In this document: one piece after another, positions 51,395 to 59,021 of the stretch
Position numbering within the stretch: the stretch's first letter is position 1
Layout: every line of letters starts with the position of its first letter
Source: an uncultured Oscillospiraceae bacterium
GTDB taxonomy: Bacteria; Bacillota; Clostridia; Oscillospirales; Oscillospiraceae
Reading direction: 5' to 3'
NCBI GenBank assembly: GCA_910587255.1
Contig: CAJUKT010000073.1
Coordinates: forward strand, 34,876-98,875
DNA length: 64,000 nt
Program-made: the position numbers and the translations under genes
Notes under the pieces: model-generated
Databases searched by the model: none
Told to the model about the DNA's origin: nothing
The model's input: the letters and a program-made list of their open reading frames with translations, nothing else

Positions 51395-52153
51395 TCAGCC
51401 CTGCTCCTGGTAGTCCGCCCCGTACCGCTTGATGCCGTGCGCCAGCGGCCCCCACTCAGGCAGGGGAAGGCGCTGCATGGCCCCGAACACATAGTCCTTC
51501 AGCTTGGGGTAGTCTTTGGAGAGCCTTGCCACCAGCTCCTTCACCTCCTGCCGCCGGGTATTGCCGTCGGCGGGGCAGGGGTTGGGTACAATGGGCAGAG
51601 CGTACCGCGCGGCGGCATTTCGCAGCGTTCCTTCCCCGCAGTAGAGAAGGGGACGGATCTGGGTGATGCCTGTGCGGTCCAGATAGGTCACGGGCTGGAA
51701 GCAGGACAGGCGGCCCTCGTAGAACAGGGAGAGGAAGAAGGTCTCCACCGCGTCGTCAAAGTGGTGGCCCAGCGCCACCTTATTGATGCCCAGCTCCTTC
51801 AGGGCGTTGTGCATGGCCCCGCGCCGCATTTTGGCGCACATGGAGCAGGGGTTTTTCTCCTTTCGGAGGTCAAAAATGATGTGGAAAATCTCCGTCTGGA
51901 TCAGGTGGAACTCCACATCCAGCTTCCGGCACAAGGCCGCCACGGGAGAGAAGTCCATCTCCTGGGGACCGGGGTGGACAGTGACGGCGTGGAGCTCAAA
52001 AGGAACAGGGTAGAATTCCCGCAGCTTGGCCATGGCGTATAAAAGAACGAGAGAATCCTTCCCGCCGGACACGCCCACGGCGATTTTGTCGCCGGGCTGA
52101 ATCATGCCGTAGTCCTCCACACACCGGCGCATATGGGATAAGATAAGGCGCAT
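51395..52153 (-). CDS. ttcA: TtcA-family tRNA 2-thiocytidine synthetase
   Basis: This 252-residue protein has the PP-loop VGVSGGKDSLVLL (SGGKDS at 29-34), the CSMC pair NPCSMCAKMRRG, GHHFDDAVETFFLS, and a late cysteine in PNPCPADGNTRR, all typical of TtcA, which uses an iron-sulfur cluster to thiolate cytidine 32 in tRNA. AAGGAGGG precedes ATG 52153. A role in another tRNA thiolation is possible. Confidence 0.85.
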   Translation of the reverse strand: MRLILSHMRRCVEDYGMIQPGDKIAVGVSGGKDSLVLLYAMAKLREFYPVPFELHAVTVHPGPQEMDFSPVAALCRKLDVEFHLIQTEIFHIIFDLRKEKNPCSMCAKMRRGAMHNALKELGINKVALGHHFDDAVETFFLSLFYEGRLSCFQPVTYLDRTGITQIRPLLYCGEGTLRNAAARYALPIVPNPCPADGNTRRQEVKELVARLSKDYPKLKDYVFGAMQRLPLPEWGPLAHGIKRYGADYQEQG

Positions 52154-52272
52154 AACTGGCTTCCCTCCTTGATGAAAGAGAAAAATAAAAATGAGAAAAC
52201 AAGAGAATTCAAGCGGATAGGGGAGATATAGAAAGGATTTCAAAAATAATTAGAAAAATCCATGAGTTTTGG

Positions 52273-52301
52273 TTGACACATCCGCTTTTTCGCATTATAA
52301 T
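52273..52301 (+). promoter_or_regulatory. Promoter of rplM-rpsI
   Basis: TTGACA (52273-52278) and TATAAT (52296-52301) are both perfect, spaced 17 bp. The ~70-nt leader has a CTCCC/GGGAG hairpin (52310-52329) that may be the L13-type autoregulatory leader; that part is uncertain. Confidence 0.88.
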
Positions 52302-52375
52302 ACACCATGCTCCCTGATGTAAAGGGGAGTTTTCCCATGCTTCGTACAAATTTGAGATAAATGGAGGAAACCAGA

Positions 52376-52807
52376 ATGTCCACCTTTATGGCAAACAAGG
52401 CCAACATTCAGCGCAAATGGTACGTGCTGGACGCTGCCGGCAAGCCTCTGGGCAAGACCGCTGTGGCCGCCGCCACCATTTTGCGCGGCAAGCACAAGCC
52501 CGAGTACACCCCCCACGCCGATTGCGGTGATTTCGTCATCGTCATCAACGCCGAGAAGGCGGTGCTCACCGGCAAGAAGCTGGAGCAAAAGTACTACCGC
52601 ACCCACTCCGGCTGGGTGGGCGGCCTCAAAGAGACCAAGTACCGGCTGCTGATGCAGCAGAAGCCCGAGCTGGCCGTCCGGCTGGCGGTGCGCGGCATGA
52701 TGCCCCGCAACATCGTCACCAAGGACTCTCTCACCCGGCTGAAGATCTACCGCGGCGACAGCCACCCCCACGCTGCCCAGAAGCCCGAGACCTGGACCGT
52801 GGAATAA
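52376..52807 (+). CDS. rplM: 50S ribosomal protein L13
   Basis: This 143-residue protein contains RKWYVLDAAGKPLGKTA, VINAEKAVLTGKK and YRTHSGWVGGLK, the L13 signature. GGAGG precedes ATG 52376. It leads the rplM-rpsI operon. Confidence 0.97.
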   Translation: MSTFMANKANIQRKWYVLDAAGKPLGKTAVAAATILRGKHKPEYTPHADCGDFVIVINAEKAVLTGKKLEQKYYRTHSGWVGGLKETKYRLLMQQKPELAVRLAVRGMMPRNIVTKDSLTRLKIYRGDSHPHAAQKPETWTVE

Positions 52808-52821
52808 GGAGGTAACGGATC

Positions 52822-53226
52822 ATGTACAAGAGCAAGAAGCCTTATCATTACGGTACCGGCCGCCGGAAGTCCTCCGTGGCCCGGGTTCACCTGTTCCCCA
52901 GCGGCAGCGGCGCTATCACCATTAACGGCCGGGACATTGACGAGTACTTCGGCCTGGAGACCCTGAAGATGGTGGTTCGTCAGCCCCTGAACACCACCGG
53001 CGTTGTCGGCAAGGTGGACATCACCGCCACTGTCACCGGCGGCGGCGTGTCCGGCCAGGCCGGAGCCCTGCGCCACGGTATTTCCCGCGCCCTGCTGGAG
53101 ATGGACCCCGAGTTCCGTCCCGCCCTGAAGGCCGCCGGATTCCTCACCCGCGATCCTCGCATGAAGGAGCGCAAGAAGTACGGCTTGAAGGCCGCCCGCC
53201 GGGCTCCGCAGTTCAGCAAGCGCTGA
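52822..53226 (+). CDS. rpsI: 30S ribosomal protein S9
   Basis: This 134-residue protein includes GTGRRKSSVARVHLFPSGSG, GGGVSGQAGALRHGISRALL and the C-terminal ERKKYGLKAARRAPQFSKR whose tail touches the P-site tRNA. Its 3' end is a known insertion target of integrative elements in streptococci, and here accessory DNA follows directly. Confidence 0.97.
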   Translation: MYKSKKPYHYGTGRRKSSVARVHLFPSGSGAITINGRDIDEYFGLETLKMVVRQPLNTTGVVGKVDITATVTGGGVSGQAGALRHGISRALLEMDPEFRPALKAAGFLTRDPRMKERKKYGLKAARRAPQFSKR

Positions 53227-53245
53227 TTTTATATCAGAAATCCTC

Positions 53246-53284
53246 AAAAACCCTGGAAAATTCCGATTTTCCAGGGTTTTTTCT
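53246..53284 (+). terminator. Terminator after rpsI
   Basis: AAAACCCTGGAAAAT pairs with ATTTTCCAGGGTTTT, followed by T-rich sequence. Confidence 0.85.
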
Positions 53285-53697
53285 TTTGAAAAACTCTAAT
53301 AGCCTTTGGCCTGATTTGGCCTAATTTGACCTGTTTTAACCCCGATTTTTTGGGTTAAATATGGGCTAACCGGCTGTTTTGGGTTAAAAAATGGGCTAAC
53401 TGACAGAGCGAAAGAAGTCAATTTTAGCGTGGTCTTAGGGCAGGCCGCTATGGGTGATATTCTTACCTTCAGAGCCATGTAAGCAAACCAATCTTTTCAC
53501 CTGATTTGACCTGATCTGGCATAACTAAATACTGTTCATAGCTCCACCTTACATAGAGCGGCAATTTGTTTTTATAGATGAATTGCCGCTCTTTTTTGTT
53601 CAAATAGTCAGTCCGAGTGTATTCCCCCTGCCCAAACGCATACATAGCTGCCCCAAACGCTGGGCAGCTATGACATTCTTTGAAGGAGGATACCGCA
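53283..53697. other. AT-rich junction region with direct repeats, probable element end
   Basis: No convincing gene lies here. Two copies of TTTTGGGTTAAA-(A/T)-(A)ATGGGCTAAC (53348-53370, 53377-53400) and two copies of a CCTGATTTGRCCTRAT-type block (53310-53330, 53500-53520) are present. A terminator hairpin lies at 53555-53596 and a TAGCTGCC/GGGCAGCTA stem at about 53645-53670. The pattern fits integrase arm sites or an operator region at the end of an integrated element. Confidence 0.5.
53555..53597 (+). terminator. Terminator in the junction region
   Basis: AGAGCGGCAATT (53555-53566) pairs with AATTGCCGCTCT (53581-53592), followed by TTTTT. Confidence 0.75.
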
Positions 53698-54078
53698 ATG
53701 AAGTTGAGAAGAAGCAAACGGAATGACGAGGTGGAGCGCATCGACAAACTGTGTGATGAAGTCCGTGACACCGCCTGCCAGAGCGTGGAGGGCCTTTGGA
53801 GCGCCTTCCTGGAGGTCGGAGAGTTGGACATGGTGAGGGCCACCGAGAAATCCCTGCGCCTGATGACCAGCAGCGGCGACTACACCGGGGCGATGAAGGT
53901 GCTGGAGGGCATCTACGCCCTTGTGGAGATCGCGCCGTCCGAGAACTTCACCGACTGTCAGCAGCACCCGGCCCTGGCGCAGATGTTCATGGAGGAATTT
54001 CTGGCGGAGAGCGAGGATTTCATCTTCGACGTGGGCATGGACGATGTGCTGGAACTTCTGATGAACGAGGGCCAGTGA
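53698..54078 (+). CDS. Accessory hypothetical protein (126 residues)
   Basis: It starts MKLRRSKRNDEVERIDKLCDEV behind GAAGGAGG, is acidic and mostly helical (FMEEFLAESEDFIFDVGMDDVLELLMNEGQ), and has no membrane segment. It is the first gene inside the presumed element, upstream of parA. I recognise no domain. Confidence 0.65.
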   Translation: MKLRRSKRNDEVERIDKLCDEVRDTACQSVEGLWSAFLEVGELDMVRATEKSLRLMTSSGDYTGAMKVLEGIYALVEIAPSENFTDCQQHPALAQMFMEEFLAESEDFIFDVGMDDVLELLMNEGQ

Positions 54079-54164
54079 TCACACTGACGTGGGCCACCGG
54101 CCCACTTACATAGCCGCCTGTTTCACCGCAGGCGGCTAAATCTATGAAAGGAGGGAACCCCAAA

Positions 54165-54986
54165 ATGGCGAAACCCAAGGTAATCAGCGTAGCGAACCAA
54201 AAAGGGGGTGTAGGTAAAAGCACCACTGTCTACAACCTGGGGGCCGGTCTTGCTATGGACGGAAAGAAAGTCCTGCTGCTGGACGTAGACCCCCAGGGTG
54301 ATCTTACCAAAATGCTGGGCCAGCGCAAGCCCCACGACCTGCCCCTGACCCTCGCCAATGTTATGAGCGACGTGGTGGCTGGGACAATGCCCTGCGACCA
54401 CCCGGAGATCATGCACCACCATGAGGGCTTTGACTTCGTGCCGGGGAACCGCAGCCTGTCCGCCGTGGAAGTCAGTCTGGTGAACGTGATGAGCCGGGAA
54501 ACGGTACTGCGTCAGTATGTGGACAGCGTGAAGCGGGACTATGACTATGTTCTGCTGGATTGCCGCCCCTCGCTGGGTATGCTGGTCATCAACGCCCTGT
54601 CCGCGTCCGACTATGTTCTTGTCCCCGTCCAGGCGGACTATCTGGCGGCGGAGGACATGACGGAGCTGGTGGGCACGGTGCAGAGCATCAAGCGGCAGAT
54701 CAACCCCAAGCTGAAAATCGGCGGCGTGTTCCTGACGATGGCGAATGAAACCAACTTCCGCAAGGATATTGTCGCCACCGTCAAGGCGAACTTTGGGAAA
54801 CACCTGCCCGTGATGGACGCGGTGATCCCGGCGACCGTTCGACTGGCGGAGATCAGCACGGCGGACAAGAGCATTTTCCAGCATGAACCCAGGGGGCGGG
54901 CGGCGGAAGCCTACCGCAGTCTGACAAAGGAGGTGTTGAAGATTGGCGACAAACAGCGCAGCCGGACTTCTGACCTCGGTAGATAG
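54165..54986 (+). CDS. parA: ParA-family partition ATPase
   Basis: This 273-residue protein has the deviant Walker A VANQKGGVGKSTTVYNLGAGLA, LLLDVDPQGDLTKML and DYVLLDCRPSLGMLVINAL. Such ATPases stabilise plasmids and integrative elements. GGAGGG precedes the ATG. Its last 44 bp overlap parB. Confidence 0.93.
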   Translation: MAKPKVISVANQKGGVGKSTTVYNLGAGLAMDGKKVLLLDVDPQGDLTKMLGQRKPHDLPLTLANVMSDVVAGTMPCDHPEIMHHHEGFDFVPGNRSLSAVEVSLVNVMSRETVLRQYVDSVKRDYDYVLLDCRPSLGMLVINALSASDYVLVPVQADYLAAEDMTELVGTVQSIKRQINPKLKIGGVFLTMANETNFRKDIVATVKANFGKHLPVMDAVIPATVRLAEISTADKSIFQHEPRGRAAEAYRSLTKEVLKIGDKQRSRTSDLGR

Positions 54987-55905
54987 TATGTTTACCACTC
55001 AGGAGGAACGGGACAACGCCCAGCGCAGCTATGTGACCGACCTCCCCGCCGCTGAAATCAGCGACTTTCCCAACCACCCGTTCAAGGTGCGGATGGACGA
55101 GGAAATGGAGAAGTTGGCGGAGAGTGTCAAGGAGCGGGGCGTCCTATCCCCGGTTTTGGTACGCCCCATGCCGGACGGCGGCTATCAGATGGTGTCGGGC
55201 CACCGGCGCAAGCGTGCGGCGGAGCTGGCGGAACTGCCTGCTTTGCCCTGCATCGTCCGGGAAATGACCGATGATGAAGCCATCATCGTCATGGTGGACA
55301 GCAACCTCCAGCGTGAACAAGTCCTGCCCTCGGAAAAAGCGTTTGCTTATAAAATGAAGCTGGACGCCATGAAACGGCAGGGGCAACGCACAGATTTAAC
55401 TTCTGGCCCAATGGGCCAAAAGTCCCCCGTTATCAATTCCAGAAATGATTTAGCCGCAGAAGCGCCCGACAGCTCAAGACAAATCCACCGTTTTATCCGC
55501 CTGACCAACCTTATCCCCGAAATCCTTGACATGGTGGACAATTCTGTGCTGAAAGAAAAGGACAAGTTACAGATGGCCCTCCGTCCCGCCGTGGAGCTGT
55601 CCTACCTGACCGAATCCGAGCAAATAGCCCTATTGGAAACCATGTCCGTGGAGGACTGCACCCCCTCCCATGCCCAGGCCATCAAAATGCGTGACTTCTC
55701 CGAAAAGGGCAAGCTGAACGCAGACGTGATCCTCTCCATCATGCAGGAGGAAAAGCCAAACCAGGTGGAGCAATTCAAAATGCCGAAAGACCGCATCAGC
55801 AAGTTTTTCAAGCCGGGGACGCCCGCGCAGACCATCGAGGACACCATCGTGAAGGCTTTGGAGATGTACCGCAAGCGGCAGAGGGACAGGGAGGCAGGAC
55901 GATGA
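54943..55905 (+). CDS. parB: ParB/RepB/Spo0J-like partition protein
   Basis: This 320-residue protein has the ParB box (PFKVRMDEEMEKLAESVKER, VSGHRRKRAAEL and VDSNLQREQVLPSEKAFAYK) and a helix-turn-helix region near residues 170-220. TTG 54943 follows AGGAGG by 9 bp, so it is the likely start inside parA. This arrangement ensures coupled translation. The protein probably binds sites within the element. Confidence 0.9.
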   Translation: MATNSAAGLLTSVDSMFTTQEERDNAQRSYVTDLPAAEISDFPNHPFKVRMDEEMEKLAESVKERGVLSPVLVRPMPDGGYQMVSGHRRKRAAELAELPALPCIVREMTDDEAIIVMVDSNLQREQVLPSEKAFAYKMKLDAMKRQGQRTDLTSGPMGQKSPVINSRNDLAAEAPDSSRQIHRFIRLTNLIPEILDMVDNSVLKEKDKLQMALRPAVELSYLTESEQIALLETMSVEDCTPSHAQAIKMRDFSEKGKLNADVILSIMQEEKPNQVEQFKMPKDRISKFFKPGTPAQTIEDTIVKALEMYRKRQRDREAGR

Positions 55906-56042
55906 ACGCCACGCCTGGGGGAAAGTCTGCCCGCTTGCGGCCCTGGCACCTCCCACGCCCTCCCCCTCTCACACTCTCCCCCTCAAAACCTGCTGTACCT
56001 GCTGAAAAGAAAGACCCCACCCACCCTTTTTTCAGCCGGTAA
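55902..56042 (+). CDS. Proline-rich 46-codon reading frame, doubtful
   Basis: The ATG overlaps the parB stop (ATGA). The product is rich in Pro and Arg (RLRPWHLPRPPPLTLSPSKP) with no recognisable domain. Coupled translation is possible, but the composition suggests it may be a spacer. Confidence 0.25.
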   Translation: MNATPGGKSARLRPWHLPRPPPLTLSPSKPAVPAEKKDPTHPFFSR

Positions 56043-56117
56043 ACGCCCCTTCTTTGCCCCGTGGACGGCACGGGGATTTTTTGCGCCCAAAATCAAAAAT
56101 ATGGAGGTAATTTTTCA

Positions 56118-57062
56118 ATGAAGCGGAAAACCATCACCCACGCGGCCCGGCTGCTGTGCGTTCTGGCCCTCTCCATAAGCCTGACCACCGCCGCCTTTGC
56201 CGCCGACCCGCCTGAACCCGCCCAGCCGTCACCCTGCTACCCCACCGCCGTCACCCGGAGCGAGGACGGCAGCGAGATCAGGAAGATGTACGACCTGGGG
56301 CCGGAGGACGACCCCGCTGGCATCCCCCGTTCCGACTTTGAGCAGGAGAGCTACCACTACACGCTGACCGACCTGCTGAAACAGGAACTCCCCGCCAACG
56401 AGAGCCGCCAGCACACGGAAACGGTGTCCGTGCCCAGCCAGAGCAAGGACATGGGCGCTGTGCTGGCCCTTCTCCCGCAGACAAAGGAGTTCATCACCGA
56501 GGATGGCCTGTCCGGGGTGCTGACCCTGAAACTGGATACGGTGAACGTGGAGGTGGCTGGGTACGGCAGCTCCACAAAGAGCCTGACCGCCACCCGCACC
56601 TACCCCGGCCTTGCCGACCAGGACACGCAGTATATCCCCAAGTCCATCCAGGACAACGGCCACTCCCTGACCCTCCAGACCGTCAACTGGCAGACCGAGG
56701 GGGACGGCCACTTCACCGCCGTGGCGTCCTACTCCGGCTCCGCCACCAGCAGCTATGTGAAGGGCTATACCGTCACCGCCGACTATGCGGGCACGGTGAG
56801 CCGCATCAACCTGAATAAAATCCGCTATGTGGCGATCTTCGAGGGCACAGCCCTGGAACCCATCGCCACGGAGGAACCTGGTGACACTTCCGACCCCAGC
56901 CTGACCGACCCCGCAGACCCCACCGCTCCCGTTGAACCGACCGACCCCACCGGGCAGGACGCCCCCGCCGCCGAAAAGAACAATGTATTACCCGTTGTGG
57001 CCGTTGTCGTGGTGGTGCTGCTGGGCGGCGGAGCGTTCTACTTCATCAAACGCAGGAGGTAA
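56118..57062 (+). CDS. Exported protein with C-terminal membrane anchor
   Basis: This 314-residue protein has a signal peptide (LLCVLALSISLTTAAFAAD), an extracellular beta-rich region, a Pro/Asp/Thr-rich stalk (DPADPTAPVEPTDPTGQDAP), and a final membrane helix with FIKRRR. There is no LPXTG motif, so it is held by the helix, not by sortase. GGAGG stands before the ATG. It is the first of four exported proteins in a row. Confidence 0.8.
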   Translation: MKRKTITHAARLLCVLALSISLTTAAFAADPPEPAQPSPCYPTAVTRSEDGSEIRKMYDLGPEDDPAGIPRSDFEQESYHYTLTDLLKQELPANESRQHTETVSVPSQSKDMGAVLALLPQTKEFITEDGLSGVLTLKLDTVNVEVAGYGSSTKSLTATRTYPGLADQDTQYIPKSIQDNGHSLTLQTVNWQTEGDGHFTAVASYSGSATSSYVKGYTVTADYAGTVSRINLNKIRYVAIFEGTALEPIATEEPGDTSDPSLTDPADPTAPVEPTDPTGQDAPAAEKNNVLPVVAVVVVVLLGGGAFYFIKRRR

Positions 57063-57068
57063 TGGAAC

Positions 57069-57890
57069 ATGAAGAAACTGACCACTCTTTTTTCCCTGCT
57101 GTGCCTGACGCTGGCCCTGACTGTCCCCGCCAGCGCCCTGGACTACAACATCGACGGCCCCGGCGACCCGGAGTACGGCACGTCCACCTCCATCGAGCCG
57201 GTGGTCACGGCTGACCGGGGCGAGATGCCCAACGTGGACGTAAGCAAGAACGCGGCCCTGATCCCGCCCACGTTCGGAAGCCCCAGCGCCTACACCCTGA
57301 ACACCGGCACCCCGCTGACCCCCAATCTGGCCCCCGGCTATATGATGGGCGAAGGGGCTGTCATCAACGGCAGCGCCGGGATCACCGTGGCCCCGCCTGA
57401 CTTCGGCAATATCACCTTTGGCGGCACGTCCACCGGGGGCACCACGACCACTCCCGGTACGGCCACCCCCTCCACCGGCTTTACGGAGGTCACGTCCGAC
57501 CTCTATTACAGCGGCGGCTACCTCGCTACCCTGAAAATCCCCAGCCTGAACGTGAACGTCAAGGTCTACGAGGGCACCACAAGCACCATCCTGGCAAAAG
57601 GGGCGGGCCACTTCGAGGATACCAGCATTTGGGACGGCAACTGCGCCATCGCCGGTCACAACCGGGGAACCAACTGCTACTTTGGGGAAATCCACAACCT
57701 GAACGTAGGCGACACCATCACCCTGACCACCAAGCTGGGCACCCGCACCTACTCCGTCACCAGCGTGAACAAGATCAGCGAAACGGACAACTCCCTGCTG
57801 GCCCCCACCGCCGAGAACTGCATCACGCTGTTTACCTGCGTTGCCAATCAGTCGGCCTACCGCTGGGCTGTCCGGGCCGTGGAGGTCTGA
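57069..57890 (+). CDS. Sortase (secreted, class D/other)
   Basis: This 273-residue protein has a signal peptide and a Gly/Thr/Pro-rich linker before the sortase barrel (LKIPSLNVNVKVYEGT). The catalytic triad is His197 (AGHNRG), Cys257 (LFTCVANQS) and Arg265 (AYRWAV). No C-terminal membrane helix is present and the signal looks cleavable, so it may be freely secreted or surface-associated. It stands 6 bp after the surface protein and upstream of the adhesin gene, its likely substrate. Confidence 0.88.
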   Translation: MKKLTTLFSLLCLTLALTVPASALDYNIDGPGDPEYGTSTSIEPVVTADRGEMPNVDVSKNAALIPPTFGSPSAYTLNTGTPLTPNLAPGYMMGEGAVINGSAGITVAPPDFGNITFGGTSTGGTTTTPGTATPSTGFTEVTSDLYYSGGYLATLKIPSLNVNVKVYEGTTSTILAKGAGHFEDTSIWDGNCAIAGHNRGTNCYFGEIHNLNVGDTITLTTKLGTRTYSVTSVNKISETDNSLLAPTAENCITLFTCVANQSAYRWAVRAVEV

Positions 57891-57995
57891 CGCATACCGG
57901 CTGAAAAGAAGTTCGCACCTTAGACTGTTTTCTCCTTTTGTGGTACTGTTGGGGCAAGCAAAGCCCCTAACATATCACATAGGAGGTCATTCATA

Positions 57996-58832
57996 ATGAA
58001 AAACAGTCTGAACCGCTTTTTTGCCGGAATTGCCTGCACCGCCCTGATCGCCGGTCTGACCGTCCCGGCCCACGCTGCGGAAGTCCAGCCGGAACCCTAC
58101 ACCATCAGCGCCAGCCAGTGGAGCCGGGAGGACTTTTCCCAGCAAGCCAACCCCGATGTGTTCACCGCCACCTATGACCGGGCGCTCTACAACGCCATCC
58201 GGCAGACGTTGGTGGACGGCACCAGCGATACCCCCGCCTACACGATGGTGGGCGACAGCGAGTATAGCGCCGTCAAAAATCTGCTGGGCCGGTTGGAGGG
58301 CGCTGTCCGCTATGAGCATTACGTCCCGGAGAACTTCACCAACTACTGGCAATACCTGGACTACTTCGCCGTGTCCGCTGAAATGCCGGAGAACTATCAA
58401 GCGCCCTTCGACTTCATCCTGCCCACCATTCAGGCCACAGACGGGATGACCGACCGGGAGAAAGTGGAATACCTGAACGACTACCTGTGTACCCTGCTGG
58501 CCTATAAGACGGGCAAGACGGCGGGCGTGACCCGCACCTTCGCCCAGCACAGCGGCGAACTGCAAGCGGCCTGCGGCTCCTATGCCAGAGCGTTCAAATT
58601 CCTGTGCGGAGCGGCTGGCATCCCCTGTTTCACCATCAGCACCAGCAACCACACCTGGAACATGGTCTATGTGGACGGCCAGTGGCTCCATGTGGACGTT
58701 TCCCTCAACGATCTGGCAAACAGTCATTCCATGCTTCTCCGGGAAAACTACCCCAACCATCCAGACCGAGCGCCGGAGCAGACGGCTTTCCTGAAAGAGC
58801 TGCTTGTCCCCGGCAGTACCTCGTCAAAGTAA
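57996..58832 (+). CDS. Secreted transglutaminase-like protein
   Basis: This 278-residue protein has a signal peptide ending AHA. The core has the transglutaminase-fold triad Cys193 (ACGSYARAF), His219 (SNHTWNMVYV) and Asp234 (LHVDVSLND). Members act as peptidases or cross-linking enzymes at the cell surface. AGGAGG stands before the ATG. Two terminators separate it from the adhesin gene. Confidence 0.85.
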   Translation: MKNSLNRFFAGIACTALIAGLTVPAHAAEVQPEPYTISASQWSREDFSQQANPDVFTATYDRALYNAIRQTLVDGTSDTPAYTMVGDSEYSAVKNLLGRLEGAVRYEHYVPENFTNYWQYLDYFAVSAEMPENYQAPFDFILPTIQATDGMTDREKVEYLNDYLCTLLAYKTGKTAGVTRTFAQHSGELQAACGSYARAFKFLCGAAGIPCFTISTSNHTWNMVYVDGQWLHVDVSLNDLANSHSMLLRENYPNHPDRAPEQTAFLKELLVPGSTSSK

Positions 58833-58897
58833 GCCTGTTTCATTCCGCTTCCGGCTTGCGCCGAAAGCTCCATATCCACAGGCTCACTTTTCCTCTC

Positions 58898-58936
58898 AAA
58901 ATCGCAACCGCTCCGCTGGGTTGCGATTTTGTTTTG
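58898..58936 (+). terminator. Terminator after the transglutaminase-like gene
   Basis: AAAATCGCAACC pairs with GGTTGCGATTTT around an 8-9 nt loop, followed by TGTTTT. Confidence 0.8.
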
Positions 58937-58966
58937 AAACTACGAACCAAACAAGCGCATCGGATA

Positions 58967-58997
58967 GGCAGACTGTGAAAACAGCCTGCCTTTTCTT
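58967..58997 (+). terminator. Second hairpin before the adhesin gene
   Basis: GGCAGACTGT pairs with ACAGCCTGCC apart from one mismatch around GAAA, followed by TTTTCTT. It overlaps the leader of the adhesin gene, so it may be an attenuator. Confidence 0.6.
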
Positions 58998-59021
58998 ATG
59001 CCCGGAAAGAAAGGAGAACCC

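Noticed and set aside
53451..53483. Ten-codon frame MGDILTFRAM in the junction region
   Set aside because: No ribosome site and too short; probably chance or a fragment of a lost gene.
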